The notes: generated by a model from the sequence alone, not told the origin. Counted from the stretch's first letter, positions 1 through 6,431 are shown. The stretch is DNA of 10,667 nucleotides from Thermoprotei archaeon (GCA_021158375.1 JAGGUS010000123.1:1-10667); one strand, 5' to 3'. Made by a program: numbers and translations.

Positions 1-10
1 AAATCTAATT

Positions 11-16
11 GTGATC
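11..16 (+). promoter_or_regulatory. Shine-Dalgarno-like site of the aldolase gene
   Basis: GTGATC lies 4 bases upstream of the ATG at 21 and matches part of the archaeal anti-SD complement (GAGGTGATC). Six bases with short spacing make it a plausible ribosome site. It would mean that this gene is read from a leadered or polycistronic transcript that begins before the window. Confidence 0.45.
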
Positions 17-20
17 GCTT

Positions 21-779
21 ATGAAGAATCCAGTAAAGGCAAAACTAAAGGCAGGTAAACCTTCAATAGGTACATGGATAACTATAGGACATCCAGATGT
101 ATCCGAATTTTTAGCCACGCTAGGTTTTGACTGGTTCGTGTTCGACATGGAACACAGCCCCATAAGCTTTGAGACAGTACAGGTACTGATGCAAGCGTCT
201 AGCTTCTCTAAAACAGTACCGTTGGTAAGAGTTGCATGGAACGATATGGTACTCATAAAGAGAGCACTAGATATAGGCGCATATGGAGTAGTAATTCCTT
301 GGGTTAATACTAGAGAGGATGCTATAAATGCTGTTAGGTATTGTCATTATCCTCCTAAGGGTGTTAGAGGATGCGGTCCTAGAAGAGCAAAGGTTAGAGA
401 TCCAGAGTATTTCGAAACCGTAGAAGATGAATTACTCATAGTAGTCCAGATAGAAACTGAAGAGGCATTGAAGAACATTGACGATATACTTACGGTAGAT
501 GGAATTGATGCTTGCTATATAGGCCCTAATGATCTCTCGATGAACTTAGGTATATTTAGGCAATGGGATCATCCTAAGTTTAAGAGAGCATTAGAGATAG
601 TTCTAGATGCATGCAAAAGATATGGTGTTGCGCCAGGTATGCACTGCAGTATTGATAATATAAATGATGCCTTAGAGATGGGCTTCAAGTTCTGTGCAGT
701 CGATTCTGATTATAAATTCTTGTTAAGAGGAGCACAAGAAGCCATCTCTCGCATAAAATATTGGTCTCCCAATAATTAG
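21..779 (+). CDS. HpcH/HpaI-family 2-keto-3-deoxy sugar acid aldolase
   Basis: A 252-residue class II (metal-dependent) pyruvate aldolase of the HpcH/HpaI family, which splits 2-keto-3-deoxy acids (for example 2-keto-3-deoxy-L-rhamnonate or 4-hydroxy-2-oxo-heptanedioate) into pyruvate and an aldehyde in the cytosol. The catalytic elements of the family are visible. DMEHSP carries the general-base His45, Arg70 (PLVRVAWND) corresponds to the pyruvate-binding arginine, Glu145 (VQIETEEA) and Asp171 (IGPNDLS) are the metal ligands, and GVRGCGP sits at about 114-120. The length is normal for the family. The ATG at 21 is the natural start because the protein begins at the usual distance from the GTWI strand. 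Next to a permease and glycosidase-like genes, a role in non-phosphorylative sugar-acid breakdown is likely, but the exact substrate cannot be read from sequence. Confidence 0.93.
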   Translation: MKNPVKAKLKAGKPSIGTWITIGHPDVSEFLATLGFDWFVFDMEHSPISFETVQVLMQASSFSKTVPLVRVAWNDMVLIKRALDIGAYGVVIPWVNTREDAINAVRYCHYPPKGVRGCGPRRAKVRDPEYFETVEDELLIVVQIETEEALKNIDDILTVDGIDACYIGPNDLSMNLGIFRQWDHPKFKRALEIVLDACKRYGVAPGMHCSIDNINDALEMGFKFCAVDSDYKFLLRGAQEAISRIKYWSPNN

Positions 780-796
780 TATAATTCATCATTTAG

Positions 797-806
797 TTTT
801 TATTTT
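797..806 (+). terminator. T-rich archaeal terminator after the aldolase gene
   Basis: A TTTTTATTTT run starts 17 bases after the aldolase stop codon, with no strong hairpin before it. Oligo-T tracts of this kind terminate archaeal RNA polymerase. The next gene has its own promoter downstream, which supports separate transcription. Confidence 0.45.
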
Positions 807-846
807 GTCCTCTTGATGTACCTACGATTAACCACATAGTGAGTTG

Positions 847-866
847 GAAAAGCTTAAGTTTAAAAG
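847..866 (+). promoter_or_regulatory. BRE/TATA promoter of the PHP-domain gene
   Basis: A purine-rich BRE-like GGAAAAG is followed by CTTAAGTTTAAAAGG, with the TATA-like core centred about 26 bases before the ATG at 885. That spacing puts the transcription start at or within a few bases of the start codon, meaning a leaderless message, and no Shine-Dalgarno precedes the ATG. Confidence 0.65.
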
Positions 867-884
867 GATAAAGACGTTAATTAC

Positions 885-1910
885 ATGGCATATAATACGT
901 TCAAGCATTATGATATAGAAACTTGGATAAAAGGCTGTCTTCACTGCCATAGTAGTAAGTCAGATGGTGCTCTATCACCTAGTGATGTATTAAAGTACTA
1001 TAAAGCACATGGCTATCGCCTCGTATCCATAACAGATCACGAGAAGATAACGATCGTTAAGGAGTCTAATGATATGATCGTAATACCCGGAGTTGAGCTC
1101 TCTAGAGGAACAGGGAAAATCGGCTCGAGATATCATATAGTGGCGATAGGGGTCGCGGATAATCAGTTGCTTAAGATCCAAGATCCTCAAGAAGTGATAG
1201 ATTATGTTAATTCTGCAGGAGGTCTCTCCATAATAGCTCATCCGTACTGGTCTCAACTAGTTCACGAGGATCTTGTAAATATTAATGGGTATTCGGGTAT
1301 TGAAGTTTATAATACTGGATGTGATTTAGAAGTGGCTAAAGGGTTTGCAACGGTACACTGGGATGATCTTATATCAAGTGGGAGGTTCGTATGGGGTTAT
1401 GCTGTTGATGATGCACATAGGTACTATACACCTCCTCTAGATGCAGGATATGGATGGGTCTGGATTAATACGGCAGACACTACAATAGATTCTATAATTA
1501 AATCGCTACGAGAAGGTAGATTTTACTCATCTATGGGGCCTAGACTATATGAAGTTTCAGTAACTAAGACCAGCATATTTGTTAGATCCTCGCCATTTTA
1601 TAGGATGAATATAATTACGGTAGATGGAGCAGGCATGTGTATTAGCGAGAAAGTCATAGAGCAACTCATAGAGACGTCTAAAGAACATATTCATTTGGAT
1701 GAATTTGAAATTCTTAATGAGGAGGATAATAGGAAGATCTTCTTAAGGCACGCCAATTTGAAAGTTGAAGTCCTTCAGTCGAGGGAAGGAATAAGAATGG
1801 TTAATATAGTGAATAAGAACTTCAGCAAGTATCGCTATATACGTATTGAAGTAATAGATCGTAATGGAAACTTCGCATGGACAAATCCGGTAAATATAAA
1901 GGAACTGTAA
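885..1910 (+). CDS. PHP-domain metal-dependent hydrolase/phosphoesterase
   Basis: A 341-residue protein whose first ~200 residues form a PHP (polymerase and histidinol phosphatase) domain, a TIM-like fold with a multi-metal site. The ligand motifs are in order: His20 and His22 (LHCHSS), Asp51-His52 (ITDHEK), Glu71 (PGVELS), His84, His119 (IIAHPYW), and Asp175/Asp176 with His178 (VDDAHRY). All PHP metal motifs appear intact, so the protein should be active as a phosphoesterase or related hydrolase. The substrate is unknown. The C-terminal ~130 residues are beta-rich and probably a separate beta-sandwich domain, as in other stand-alone prokaryotic PHP proteins. It is the first gene of a likely operon with the propeller protein, whose start lies 15 bases downstream. 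No signal peptide is visible, so it is probably cytosolic. Confidence 0.88.
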   Translation: MAYNTFKHYDIETWIKGCLHCHSSKSDGALSPSDVLKYYKAHGYRLVSITDHEKITIVKESNDMIVIPGVELSRGTGKIGSRYHIVAIGVADNQLLKIQDPQEVIDYVNSAGGLSIIAHPYWSQLVHEDLVNINGYSGIEVYNTGCDLEVAKGFATVHWDDLISSGRFVWGYAVDDAHRYYTPPLDAGYGWVWINTADTTIDSIIKSLREGRFYSSMGPRLYEVSVTKTSIFVRSSPFYRMNIITVDGAGMCISEKVIEQLIETSKEHIHLDEFEILNEEDNRKIFLRHANLKVEVLQSREGIRMVNIVNKNFSKYRYIRIEVIDRNGNFAWTNPVNIKEL

Positions 1911-1912
1911 TG

Positions 1913-1918
1913 GGAGGT
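1913..1918 (+). promoter_or_regulatory. Strong Shine-Dalgarno of the propeller-protein gene
   Basis: GGAGGT ends 7 bases before the ATG at 1926 and falls in the 15-base gap after the PHP gene stop. It fixes the start of the downstream gene and shows that it is translated as an internal gene of an operon, in contrast to the leaderless first gene. Confidence 0.8.
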
Positions 1919-1925
1919 TATTGAA

Positions 1926-3185
1926 ATGGAGATAATTCCAATAATCGAACCTTATAGGCTTCCAATAAGCGATTTAAGGGGGGGTGTAGGTAGTCCTTGT
2001 ATAGTATATAACCCTTTTGAACCAAGTTACTATATATTATTTTTAGGCGAAAAAGATCCAGCTCAACCGATGAGAGAGGTATGGGTTGCGCCATTAGAAA
2101 AGGATCTTACAGTGGATATAAATAATGCTAGAAGGATATTAAGGAGAACATCAGTAGAAAGAGTACTCTTTAAAGAGACAGAGATACAGGTTCCTATGAA
2201 AAAAGAACTCTACATAAGCGCAGTTCGCGGAATATTCAATGTAGCTAAAAGGGAATACATAGTTACATTTTCAATAGGTAAGGATGGATACATACTGTAT
2301 TTCGACGAGGAATGGCATTTAAAGGCTTATAGGAAAATCTACGATAGAGCAGGAGATCATGGTTTTCCAATCGCTCCAATAGGAGCTTATGGAAGAGAAC
2401 ACCAAGCACTTACCACTATACCACTTGGAGAATTAGCTAAGCTAGGATATTTTGATAAGGTGGATAGTCCAGAAGAAGTTAAGCTAGTATTGGATAAGGG
2501 ATACGCATTTCAACATGGTCATGCTAATGATGTATGTGATCTAACAGTATTGCCTAGAATTACGCTCTTCTATGAAAGCGATGAGTATGGGCAGTGGAAA
2601 GTAAAAATAGCGCTAGGGCCGCATACGATGGATTTCCAGAATCATAAGGAGCCTGGAGCTGAATTCCAAGTAGGCTTTCTAGTCGGATATCTTCAATCAA
2701 TACTGCCATTTCATTCTCAATACATACAGATAGGGCATCCTCATTACACGGTATATCCTGACGGCAAGCCAAAGCTCTTAGTTTCATGTTTTAGAGATAC
2801 ATGGAGTTCAAGACCAGATACAGGAAGAGAAGGGTATAGGCATGAAATACATGCAGTCTACTTAGATGATATTAACATATTCGATCCAAGAGAATATGCT
2901 GTGTTAAGGGACATTATTATATCGCCGGAGAGAAGCAATATAAGCAAATGGTATAACATATCAGAAGCAGATTGCATGGAATTGTTTATATTTGGGCAGA
3001 GGAGCGTTGCTAAGGTAGAAGTGGACGAGACATCATCAATAAAAGATGCATTAGATGGAAGATATATCGTGAAGGAGCAAGAGGTAATAGTGCCGGATAA
3101 AATTATAGTAGACAACCCTGCTCCAGTAATCAGAGTTAAATGTAATAGAAAGGATTTAAGGATAGTAATGATAGTAAAGTACTAG
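1926..3185 (+). CDS. Probable beta-propeller, glycosidase-like protein
   Basis: A 419-residue protein with no signal peptide or membrane segment. It is rich in short beta strands with repeated blade-like units, such as SPCIVYNP..YYILFLGEKDP..REVWVAPL near residues 23-57 and another around FQHGHANDVCDLTV..ITLFYESDEYGQWKVKIALG. A strand reading Y-I-L-F followed by an aliphatic-x-V-A-P/A-L strand is the habit of five-bladed propellers in the GH43/GH32/GH130 group. I cannot place the catalytic acid triad with confidence, so this is a fold-level guess and not an enzyme assignment. It has a strong Shine-Dalgarno, follows the PHP gene by 15 bases, and is followed after 3 bases by a small gene, so all three are probably co-transcribed. 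A carbohydrate-related role fits the neighbourhood. Confidence 0.5.
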   Translation: MEIIPIIEPYRLPISDLRGGVGSPCIVYNPFEPSYYILFLGEKDPAQPMREVWVAPLEKDLTVDINNARRILRRTSVERVLFKETEIQVPMKKELYISAVRGIFNVAKREYIVTFSIGKDGYILYFDEEWHLKAYRKIYDRAGDHGFPIAPIGAYGREHQALTTIPLGELAKLGYFDKVDSPEEVKLVLDKGYAFQHGHANDVCDLTVLPRITLFYESDEYGQWKVKIALGPHTMDFQNHKEPGAEFQVGFLVGYLQSILPFHSQYIQIGHPHYTVYPDGKPKLLVSCFRDTWSSRPDTGREGYRHEIHAVYLDDINIFDPREYAVLRDIIISPERSNISKWYNISEADCMELFIFGQRSVAKVEVDETSSIKDALDGRYIVKEQEVIVPDKIIVDNPAPVIRVKCNRKDLRIVMIVKY

Positions 3186-3188
3186 TGG

Positions 3189-3413
3189 ATGTTAGATCTC
3201 TTGAACGAAATCAAAATTAGTGAAGAAGTGTTAATGAAAGCGGAGAAAAGACTTATTGCGGTAATCGTATGGAAAAGCGATGCGAGATTTGTAGATACGA
3301 TAAAGTCATTGCTGAGAAGACTAAATATAAGGACGGGAATTATATTTAGAGCGAGCGCACCAGATATAAATAGTGCAAGAAAGATTTTTGAGGAAATGGA
3401 GGGGAATTTCTAA
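3189..3413 (+). CDS. Small hypothetical protein, last gene of the PHP operon
   Basis: A 74-residue protein that I do not recognise. It starts 3 bases after the propeller-gene stop. The predicted pattern is helix, strand (RLIAVIVW), helix (ARFVDTIKSLLRRLNI), strand (TGIIFRA), helix (SARKIFEEME), a small alpha/beta fold with a balanced composition that looks like a real protein. There is no clear Shine-Dalgarno in front of its ATG, so translation is probably coupled to the upstream gene. It ends about 80 bases before the next gene, which has a promoter of its own. It could be a fragment of a longer ancestral gene, but nothing in the sequence shows that. Confidence 0.55.
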   Translation: MLDLLNEIKISEEVLMKAEKRLIAVIVWKSDARFVDTIKSLLRRLNIRTGIIFRASAPDINSARKIFEEMEGNF

Positions 3414-3428
3414 AATCATATAGATCGT

Positions 3429-3440
3429 AGTAGTGCTACT
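3429..3440. repeat. Inverted repeat AGTAG-TG-CTACT
   Basis: Perfect 5-base arms around a 2-base spacer, centred 18 bases from a second inverted repeat with the same geometry. Both lie just upstream of the TATA element of the 170-residue HTH protein gene. The spacer is too short for an RNA hairpin loop, so a DNA-binding half-site pair is the better reading. Confidence 0.4.
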
Positions 3441-3445
3441 TAAAC

Positions 3446-3459
3446 TCGTCAAATGACGA
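3446..3459. repeat. Inverted repeat TCGTCA-AA-TGACGA (candidate operator)
   Basis: Perfect 6-base arms around an AA spacer, directly abutting the A/T-rich promoter element that starts at 3460. Its position beside the TATA/BRE region is where many archaeal repressors and activators bind. The binding protein is unknown; the helix-turn-helix protein encoded next door is a candidate by position only. Confidence 0.45.
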
Positions 3460-3474
3460 AATAATTAATTTTAG
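3460..3474 (+). promoter_or_regulatory. TATA element of the HTH protein gene
   Basis: AATAATTAATTTTA is centred about 26 bases before the GTG start at 3494, which predicts a leaderless transcript. There is no Shine-Dalgarno upstream of the GTG. Confidence 0.55.
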
Positions 3475-3493
3475 GAACTCATAAATCGTATAT

Positions 3494-4006
3494 GTGAACA
3501 GGAAAGCAAGGATAGGTCGGTTTCAAGTAATGGCAATATTACAAGCGGCTAGATATTACTTATTGACAGGGGATATTGAGAGAGCAAAGTCCTTTGGTTT
3601 AAACAGAGCGATATTCTATGCATGGGCAAAACGTTACGGAAAATATAGGCCACCGCCTGAAAGAAGAATTGAACCTGGTAAGGAAGTAGTTAAGGTAAAA
3701 GAAGATGATAGGGATATAGTATACGTAGGAAACGAGGGTGCATATATATCGGAACGAGGGTGGTTCATAATAGGCGATAAAGAACAGCTTCCTCAGGACT
3801 ACGATAGACAAGTAGTCGCTAAAATAAGCTCGATAGTTCCATACGAGGAGGTATGGAAGGAGGTTTTAGAATATCTTAAATCTTTTCCAAAGAGCTATCT
3901 ATTAGATCAGCAGAAGTTCTATGAAAAAGTCTATAAGCCAATAAGAGATGAATTTTTAGAAGCTATTAGGAAGAAGAGGAAAGGACTTGAGGAATTTCTA
4001 CATTAA
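3494..4006 (+). CDS. Conserved-type hypothetical protein with N-terminal helix-turn-helix
   Basis: A 170-residue protein starting at GTG; the in-reach ATG at 3492 is out of frame and runs straight into a stop, so GTG is the only sensible start near the promoter. Residues ~10-50 (AILQAARYYLLTGDIERA followed by KSFGLNRAIFYAWAKRYG) have the spacing and the final aromatic/Trp pattern of a helix-turn-helix of the kind seen in transposase OrfA and related DNA-binding proteins. Then come a basic linker (PPPERR), a beta-rich middle (RDIVYVGNEGAYISERGWFIIG) and a long charged C-terminal helical region. It lacks any catalytic transposase domain, inverted repeats or a partner ORF, so it is not an IS element. 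DNA binding is inferred, and a regulatory role is possible. It is transcribed on its own from the TATA element upstream. Confidence 0.7.
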   Translation: MNRKARIGRFQVMAILQAARYYLLTGDIERAKSFGLNRAIFYAWAKRYGKYRPPPERRIEPGKEVVKVKEDDRDIVYVGNEGAYISERGWFIIGDKEQLPQDYDRQVVAKISSIVPYEEVWKEVLEYLKSFPKSYLLDQQKFYEKVYKPIRDEFLEAIRKKRKGLEEFLH

Positions 4007-4045
4007 TATATCATTGATTATTCACAATATTCAGTGTCTAAACAG

Positions 4046-4057
4046 ATAAATATATTA
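4046..4057 (+). promoter_or_regulatory. TATA element of the C/D box sRNA
   Basis: An ATAAATATATTA stretch lies about 25-30 bases before position 4078-4082. That is where the transcript would have to begin for the C box at 4084 to sit at its usual place near the 5' end of a C/D sRNA. Confidence 0.5.
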
Positions 4058-4079
4058 CCCACTAGCGGAATAGTTAATA

Positions 4080-4136
4080 TGAAGTGCTGAGTCCCCGAGG
4101 ACTCTGATAAATGATGATGCTTAACTTCACTGAGGC
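4080..4136 (+). ncRNA. Candidate box C/D guide sRNA (2'-O-methylation guide)
   Basis: The four boxes occur in order with archaeal spacing: C box GTGCTGA (4084-4090, one mismatch to RUGAUGA), a 13-base guide, D' box CTGA (4104-4107), a 3-base spacer, a perfect C' box ATGATGA (4111-4117), a 12-base guide and D box CTGA (4130-4133). Such RNAs assemble with L7Ae, Nop5 and fibrillarin to methylate the base paired 5 positions upstream of D or D'. The second guide, TGCTTAACTTCA, is complementary over ten bases to GAAGUUAAGC, a highly conserved segment of archaeal 5S rRNA, and would point at the G before UUAA. The first guide would target AGUCCUCGGGGAC, which I cannot place. Weak points are the imperfect C box, no obvious terminal stem, and a competing fold in which 4089-4094 pair with 4099-4104. 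A TATA element sits at the right distance upstream. Transcript ends are estimates. Confidence 0.62.
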
Positions 4137-4154
4137 CCTGGAGAACTTTATGGG

Positions 4155-4165
4155 AAAAGGCTTTT
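4155..4165 (+). terminator. Weak T-rich end signal after the sRNA
   Basis: AAAAG-G-CTTTT forms a short inverted repeat ending in a T-run and is followed by further T-rich sequence up to about 4179. It could end the sRNA transcript before the transporter gene at 4194. The signal is weak, and the same stretch may instead be part of the transporter promoter, for which no clear TATA element was found. Confidence 0.2.
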
Positions 4166-4193
4166 GTTGTAACTCTTTTGAAAGTATAGTAGT

Positions 4194-5366
4194 ATGAAGA
4201 GAGACTGGATCAAGCCATCAATACTCGTAGTAGCATTAATCAACATACTCTTCATGATTATAAGTGGAATAACGTATCCAGTCATACCGCTATATTTAGT
4301 TGGAACTGAAGTAGGCGTACTCTTAACGAGTATTGTAGTTACGCTATCTTCGTTAGTAGGATTCGTCTTTCAGATAGTATGGGGAAATATATCTGACAGA
4401 GTTAATAGGAGGAGGGAGTTCATAATATTAGGCGGCTTTATCATGAGTCTATGTTATTTCTCGGCGGCAATATATTCGAATAATACATTATTGATGTGTA
4501 CACTATACATTTTGGCTGGTATTGGCGGCGCAGCTGTGTTTACACCGTCATCAGCGTTAATGGCAGATATATGTAGTAGAGAGAATATAGGAAGGGCTAT
4601 GGGGTTATTTTGGGCTGGTGGATCCCTTGGGTGGGCATTGCCATTAGTATTTGCAGGAACATTATTAGAGAAGTATGGAGTGAAGAGCATATTCCTTATA
4701 AGTGGATTGATATCGCTATGTATAGGCATCATTGGTATTGCTATGCGGAAGGTAGATGTGAGTAGAGATAGGATTAGTAGTGATGTAAAACCTGTGCCAT
4801 GGGCGGTAGTCATCCGACCAAGATTCCTTTTACTATATCTAGCAACTCTAGTATTCTACCTAGGCGATGTCGTGAAAAATATCTATGTACCGCAATTCCA
4901 CGCATATGAGTTAAAGTTGGGGGAGGCGAGAGCAACAGCGATATTGAGTACAGCTAGCTGGGCTGAGATACCACTTCTGCTCCTCTTCGGCTTTTTAGTA
5001 GATAGGATGGGTAGCTGGACGATATTCAACTTCAGTTTACTAGCCTCTGCGATTTACATGATGGCTAATGTATTCGTATCCAATATCATCACTGCAGTAA
5101 TAGTAATGGTATTTTATGGCGTCGTATGGGCAAGTTTTTCTTCCTCAAGTTCGGCAATTGCAGTAGAATTATCTAACGAAGATGAGAAAGGAACAGCTCT
5201 AGGAATGATCAATGCTAATTTCTCATTAGCAAATATAGTAGGTCCACCTCTCTTTGGATATATAGTAAAGAGACTAGGGTATAGGGTATGTTTTGCATCC
5301 ATGGCTGTGATGTTGACAAGCGTAGCTATTACGACAGCTATAGCTATAAAGCAACGCATAAAATAG
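4194..5366 (+). CDS. Major facilitator superfamily transporter
   Basis: A 390-residue integral membrane protein with about 12 hydrophobic segments. The cytoplasmic loop between helices 2 and 3 carries the MFS signature motif A, GNISDRVNRRREF (residues 64-76; G-x3-D-R-x-x-R-R type). A degenerate copy, GFLVDRMGS, falls in the matching loop of the second half at about 266-274. A glycine/proline-rich helix with GMGxxWAGGSLGW-like packing (about 136-147) and a central charged loop (185-210) complete the usual 6+6 layout. The length is typical for a solute/proton transporter. The substrate cannot be read from sequence; sugars or sugar acids are likely from the surrounding genes, while drug or metabolite export is the alternative. 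It ends 10 bases from the end of a convergent gene. Confidence 0.92.
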   Translation: MKRDWIKPSILVVALINILFMIISGITYPVIPLYLVGTEVGVLLTSIVVTLSSLVGFVFQIVWGNISDRVNRRREFIILGGFIMSLCYFSAAIYSNNTLLMCTLYILAGIGGAAVFTPSSALMADICSRENIGRAMGLFWAGGSLGWALPLVFAGTLLEKYGVKSIFLISGLISLCIGIIGIAMRKVDVSRDRISSDVKPVPWAVVIRPRFLLLYLATLVFYLGDVVKNIYVPQFHAYELKLGEARATAILSTASWAEIPLLLLFGFLVDRMGSWTIFNFSLLASAIYMMANVFVSNIITAVIVMVFYGVVWASFSSSSSAIAVELSNEDEKGTALGMINANFSLANIVGPPLFGYIVKRLGYRVCFASMAVMLTSVAITTAIAIKQRIK

Positions 5367-5376
5367 TCGCTTCACT

Positions 5377-6390
5377 TTAATTTATGACTGCCTCAGCTAC
5401 TTCTATGACTGTAGGGACATCTTTTGGTTCGTATACTAAGCGCACTAAAGGTACGTCTTTCTCTACAGTATATGAGGTTAATTTATTTCTTTGAACTGTA
5501 AATTCATCAAGTGTCTCCCATGATGAAGTCCTAGTATAAGTCTGTATTGCGAGCTTCCCTGATGATCGTGATTTAAAGAGAATTGTAGTTCTTAATCCGA
5601 GAGATGGTAGGGGATGAGAAATTGCTTGTTTACTTCTAATCTCTCCCCTAAACAGCCTTTTTGACCCTATGTGGTATAAATCTAGCATGAATGAAGCCCT
5701 AGGACTACCATTAAGGACTCGAATTTGCCATGGATGAATATCATCCCATACCCATTCTCTATCTATAGGGCCACCGTCTATATCCATCAGAATTCCTAAA
5801 GCGGTAGAGGGCCTCATAGAAGTTATGCCGATGGAATAGGGATGGCCTTCATGAACTACATAGGGTTTAGTTGCATTAGTCAGTATCGCTAAAGCAGATA
5901 GGCGCATATCTATAAACCATAGGGCAACAGTTTCATGAACATAAATGGAATAGACATGCCTTCTAAGATAATAGTCCTCAGGTGTAATTAACGAAAGCTT
6001 TAGTAGATCCCCACCCCATGCGCCGGCGAACGCATAAAGATTACCATTATGTAATAAGAAATGGACTACACCGCCACCAAATAGATCCTCAGCTTCAAAA
6101 CCAAACCATAACATTGGACCATTCTCCCATTTAGGTAATCTCGCGTTAAGCTGGAAAACTCCATATTTGAATACATTTCTAGATCTTAATGATACCGTAG
6201 TAAGTCCTTTAGGTCTTATAAAACGCGCTTTTGAGAATTCAGTATATTTGCGTTCATCCCAAGAGATAATCCAATATTTTGAAGGTTCGTCTACTCGAAA
6301 CCTTTCTCCTTTATCAGTAACTTCTCTAACCCAACAATAGAATAAGCTGTTAATTCCCTTCTCAAGTATATATCCAAAGCGTATCGGCAT
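5377..6390 (-). CDS. ConA-like lectin/glucanase (jelly-roll) domain protein
   Basis: About 337 residues, read leftwards, starting at the ATG at 6390; a TTG three codons upstream (6399) is in frame and may be used instead. Residues ~70-210 look like a beta-jelly-roll of the LamG/GH16 type. GVFQLNARLPKWENGPMLWFG resembles the strand pair G-x-[FY]-x-x-[RK]-x-[RK]-[LI]-P...W-x-x-FW of that fold, followed by the alternating strands GGGVVHFLLHNGNLYAFAG and a late MDIDGGPIDREWVWDDIHPW. The GH16 catalytic motif E-x-D-x-x-E is not visible (the nearest stretch is FEAEDLFGG), so a binding or divergent catalytic role is likely. The C-terminal ~100 residues are a second beta-rich region. There is no signal peptide, which is odd for a lectin-like protein. 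It is divergent from the cupin gene and shares a TATA region with it. Confidence 0.55.
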   Translation of the reverse strand: MPIRFGYILEKGINSLFYCWVREVTDKGERFRVDEPSKYWIISWDERKYTEFSKARFIRPKGLTTVSLRSRNVFKYGVFQLNARLPKWENGPMLWFGFEAEDLFGGGVVHFLLHNGNLYAFAGAWGGDLLKLSLITPEDYYLRRHVYSIYVHETVALWFIDMRLSALAILTNATKPYVVHEGHPYSIGITSMRPSTALGILMDIDGGPIDREWVWDDIHPWQIRVLNGSPRASFMLDLYHIGSKRLFRGEIRSKQAISHPLPSLGLRTTILFKSRSSGKLAIQTYTRTSSWETLDEFTVQRNKLTSYTVEKDVPLVRLVYEPKDVPTVIEVAEAVIN

Positions 6391-6412
6391 GTCACTCAAT
6401 TTGACTACCCTA

Positions 6413-6423
6413 ATGAGATTATG
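6413..6423. repeat. Direct repeat ATGAGATTATG, copy 1
   Basis: The same 11 bases recur at 6465-6475, 52 bases away, with the divergent promoter element between the copies. This copy would fall in or just before the leader of the minus-strand jelly-roll gene. It may be a regulator site or a chance repeat in A/T-rich DNA. Confidence 0.3.
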
Positions 6424-6431
6424 TTAAGGAT

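Noticed and set aside
5..256. An 83-residue minus-strand reading frame at the left edge
   Set aside because: It is antisense to the catalytic N-terminal part of the aldolase gene and has no recognisable domain.
780..884. A second C/D box sRNA on the minus strand (ATGATGA is present near 785-791)
   Set aside because: No D or D' CTGA box follows at 10-14 bases, and no paired C'/D boxes are present.
3494..4006. A transposase or insertion sequence remnant
   Set aside because: Only a helix-turn-helix pattern is shared; there is no DDE or serine/tyrosine recombinase domain, no terminal inverted repeats and no target-site duplication.
4081..4140. A 5S rRNA gene on the minus strand, because GAAGTTAAGC appears there
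   Set aside because: Only ten bases match 5S rRNA; the flanking sequence on either side does not continue as 5S rRNA. A guide complementary to 5S rRNA explains the match better.
4454..4813. A 119-residue minus-strand reading frame
   Set aside because: It is antisense to the MFS transporter, whose membrane helices and motif A are clear. It has no promoter or ribosome site.
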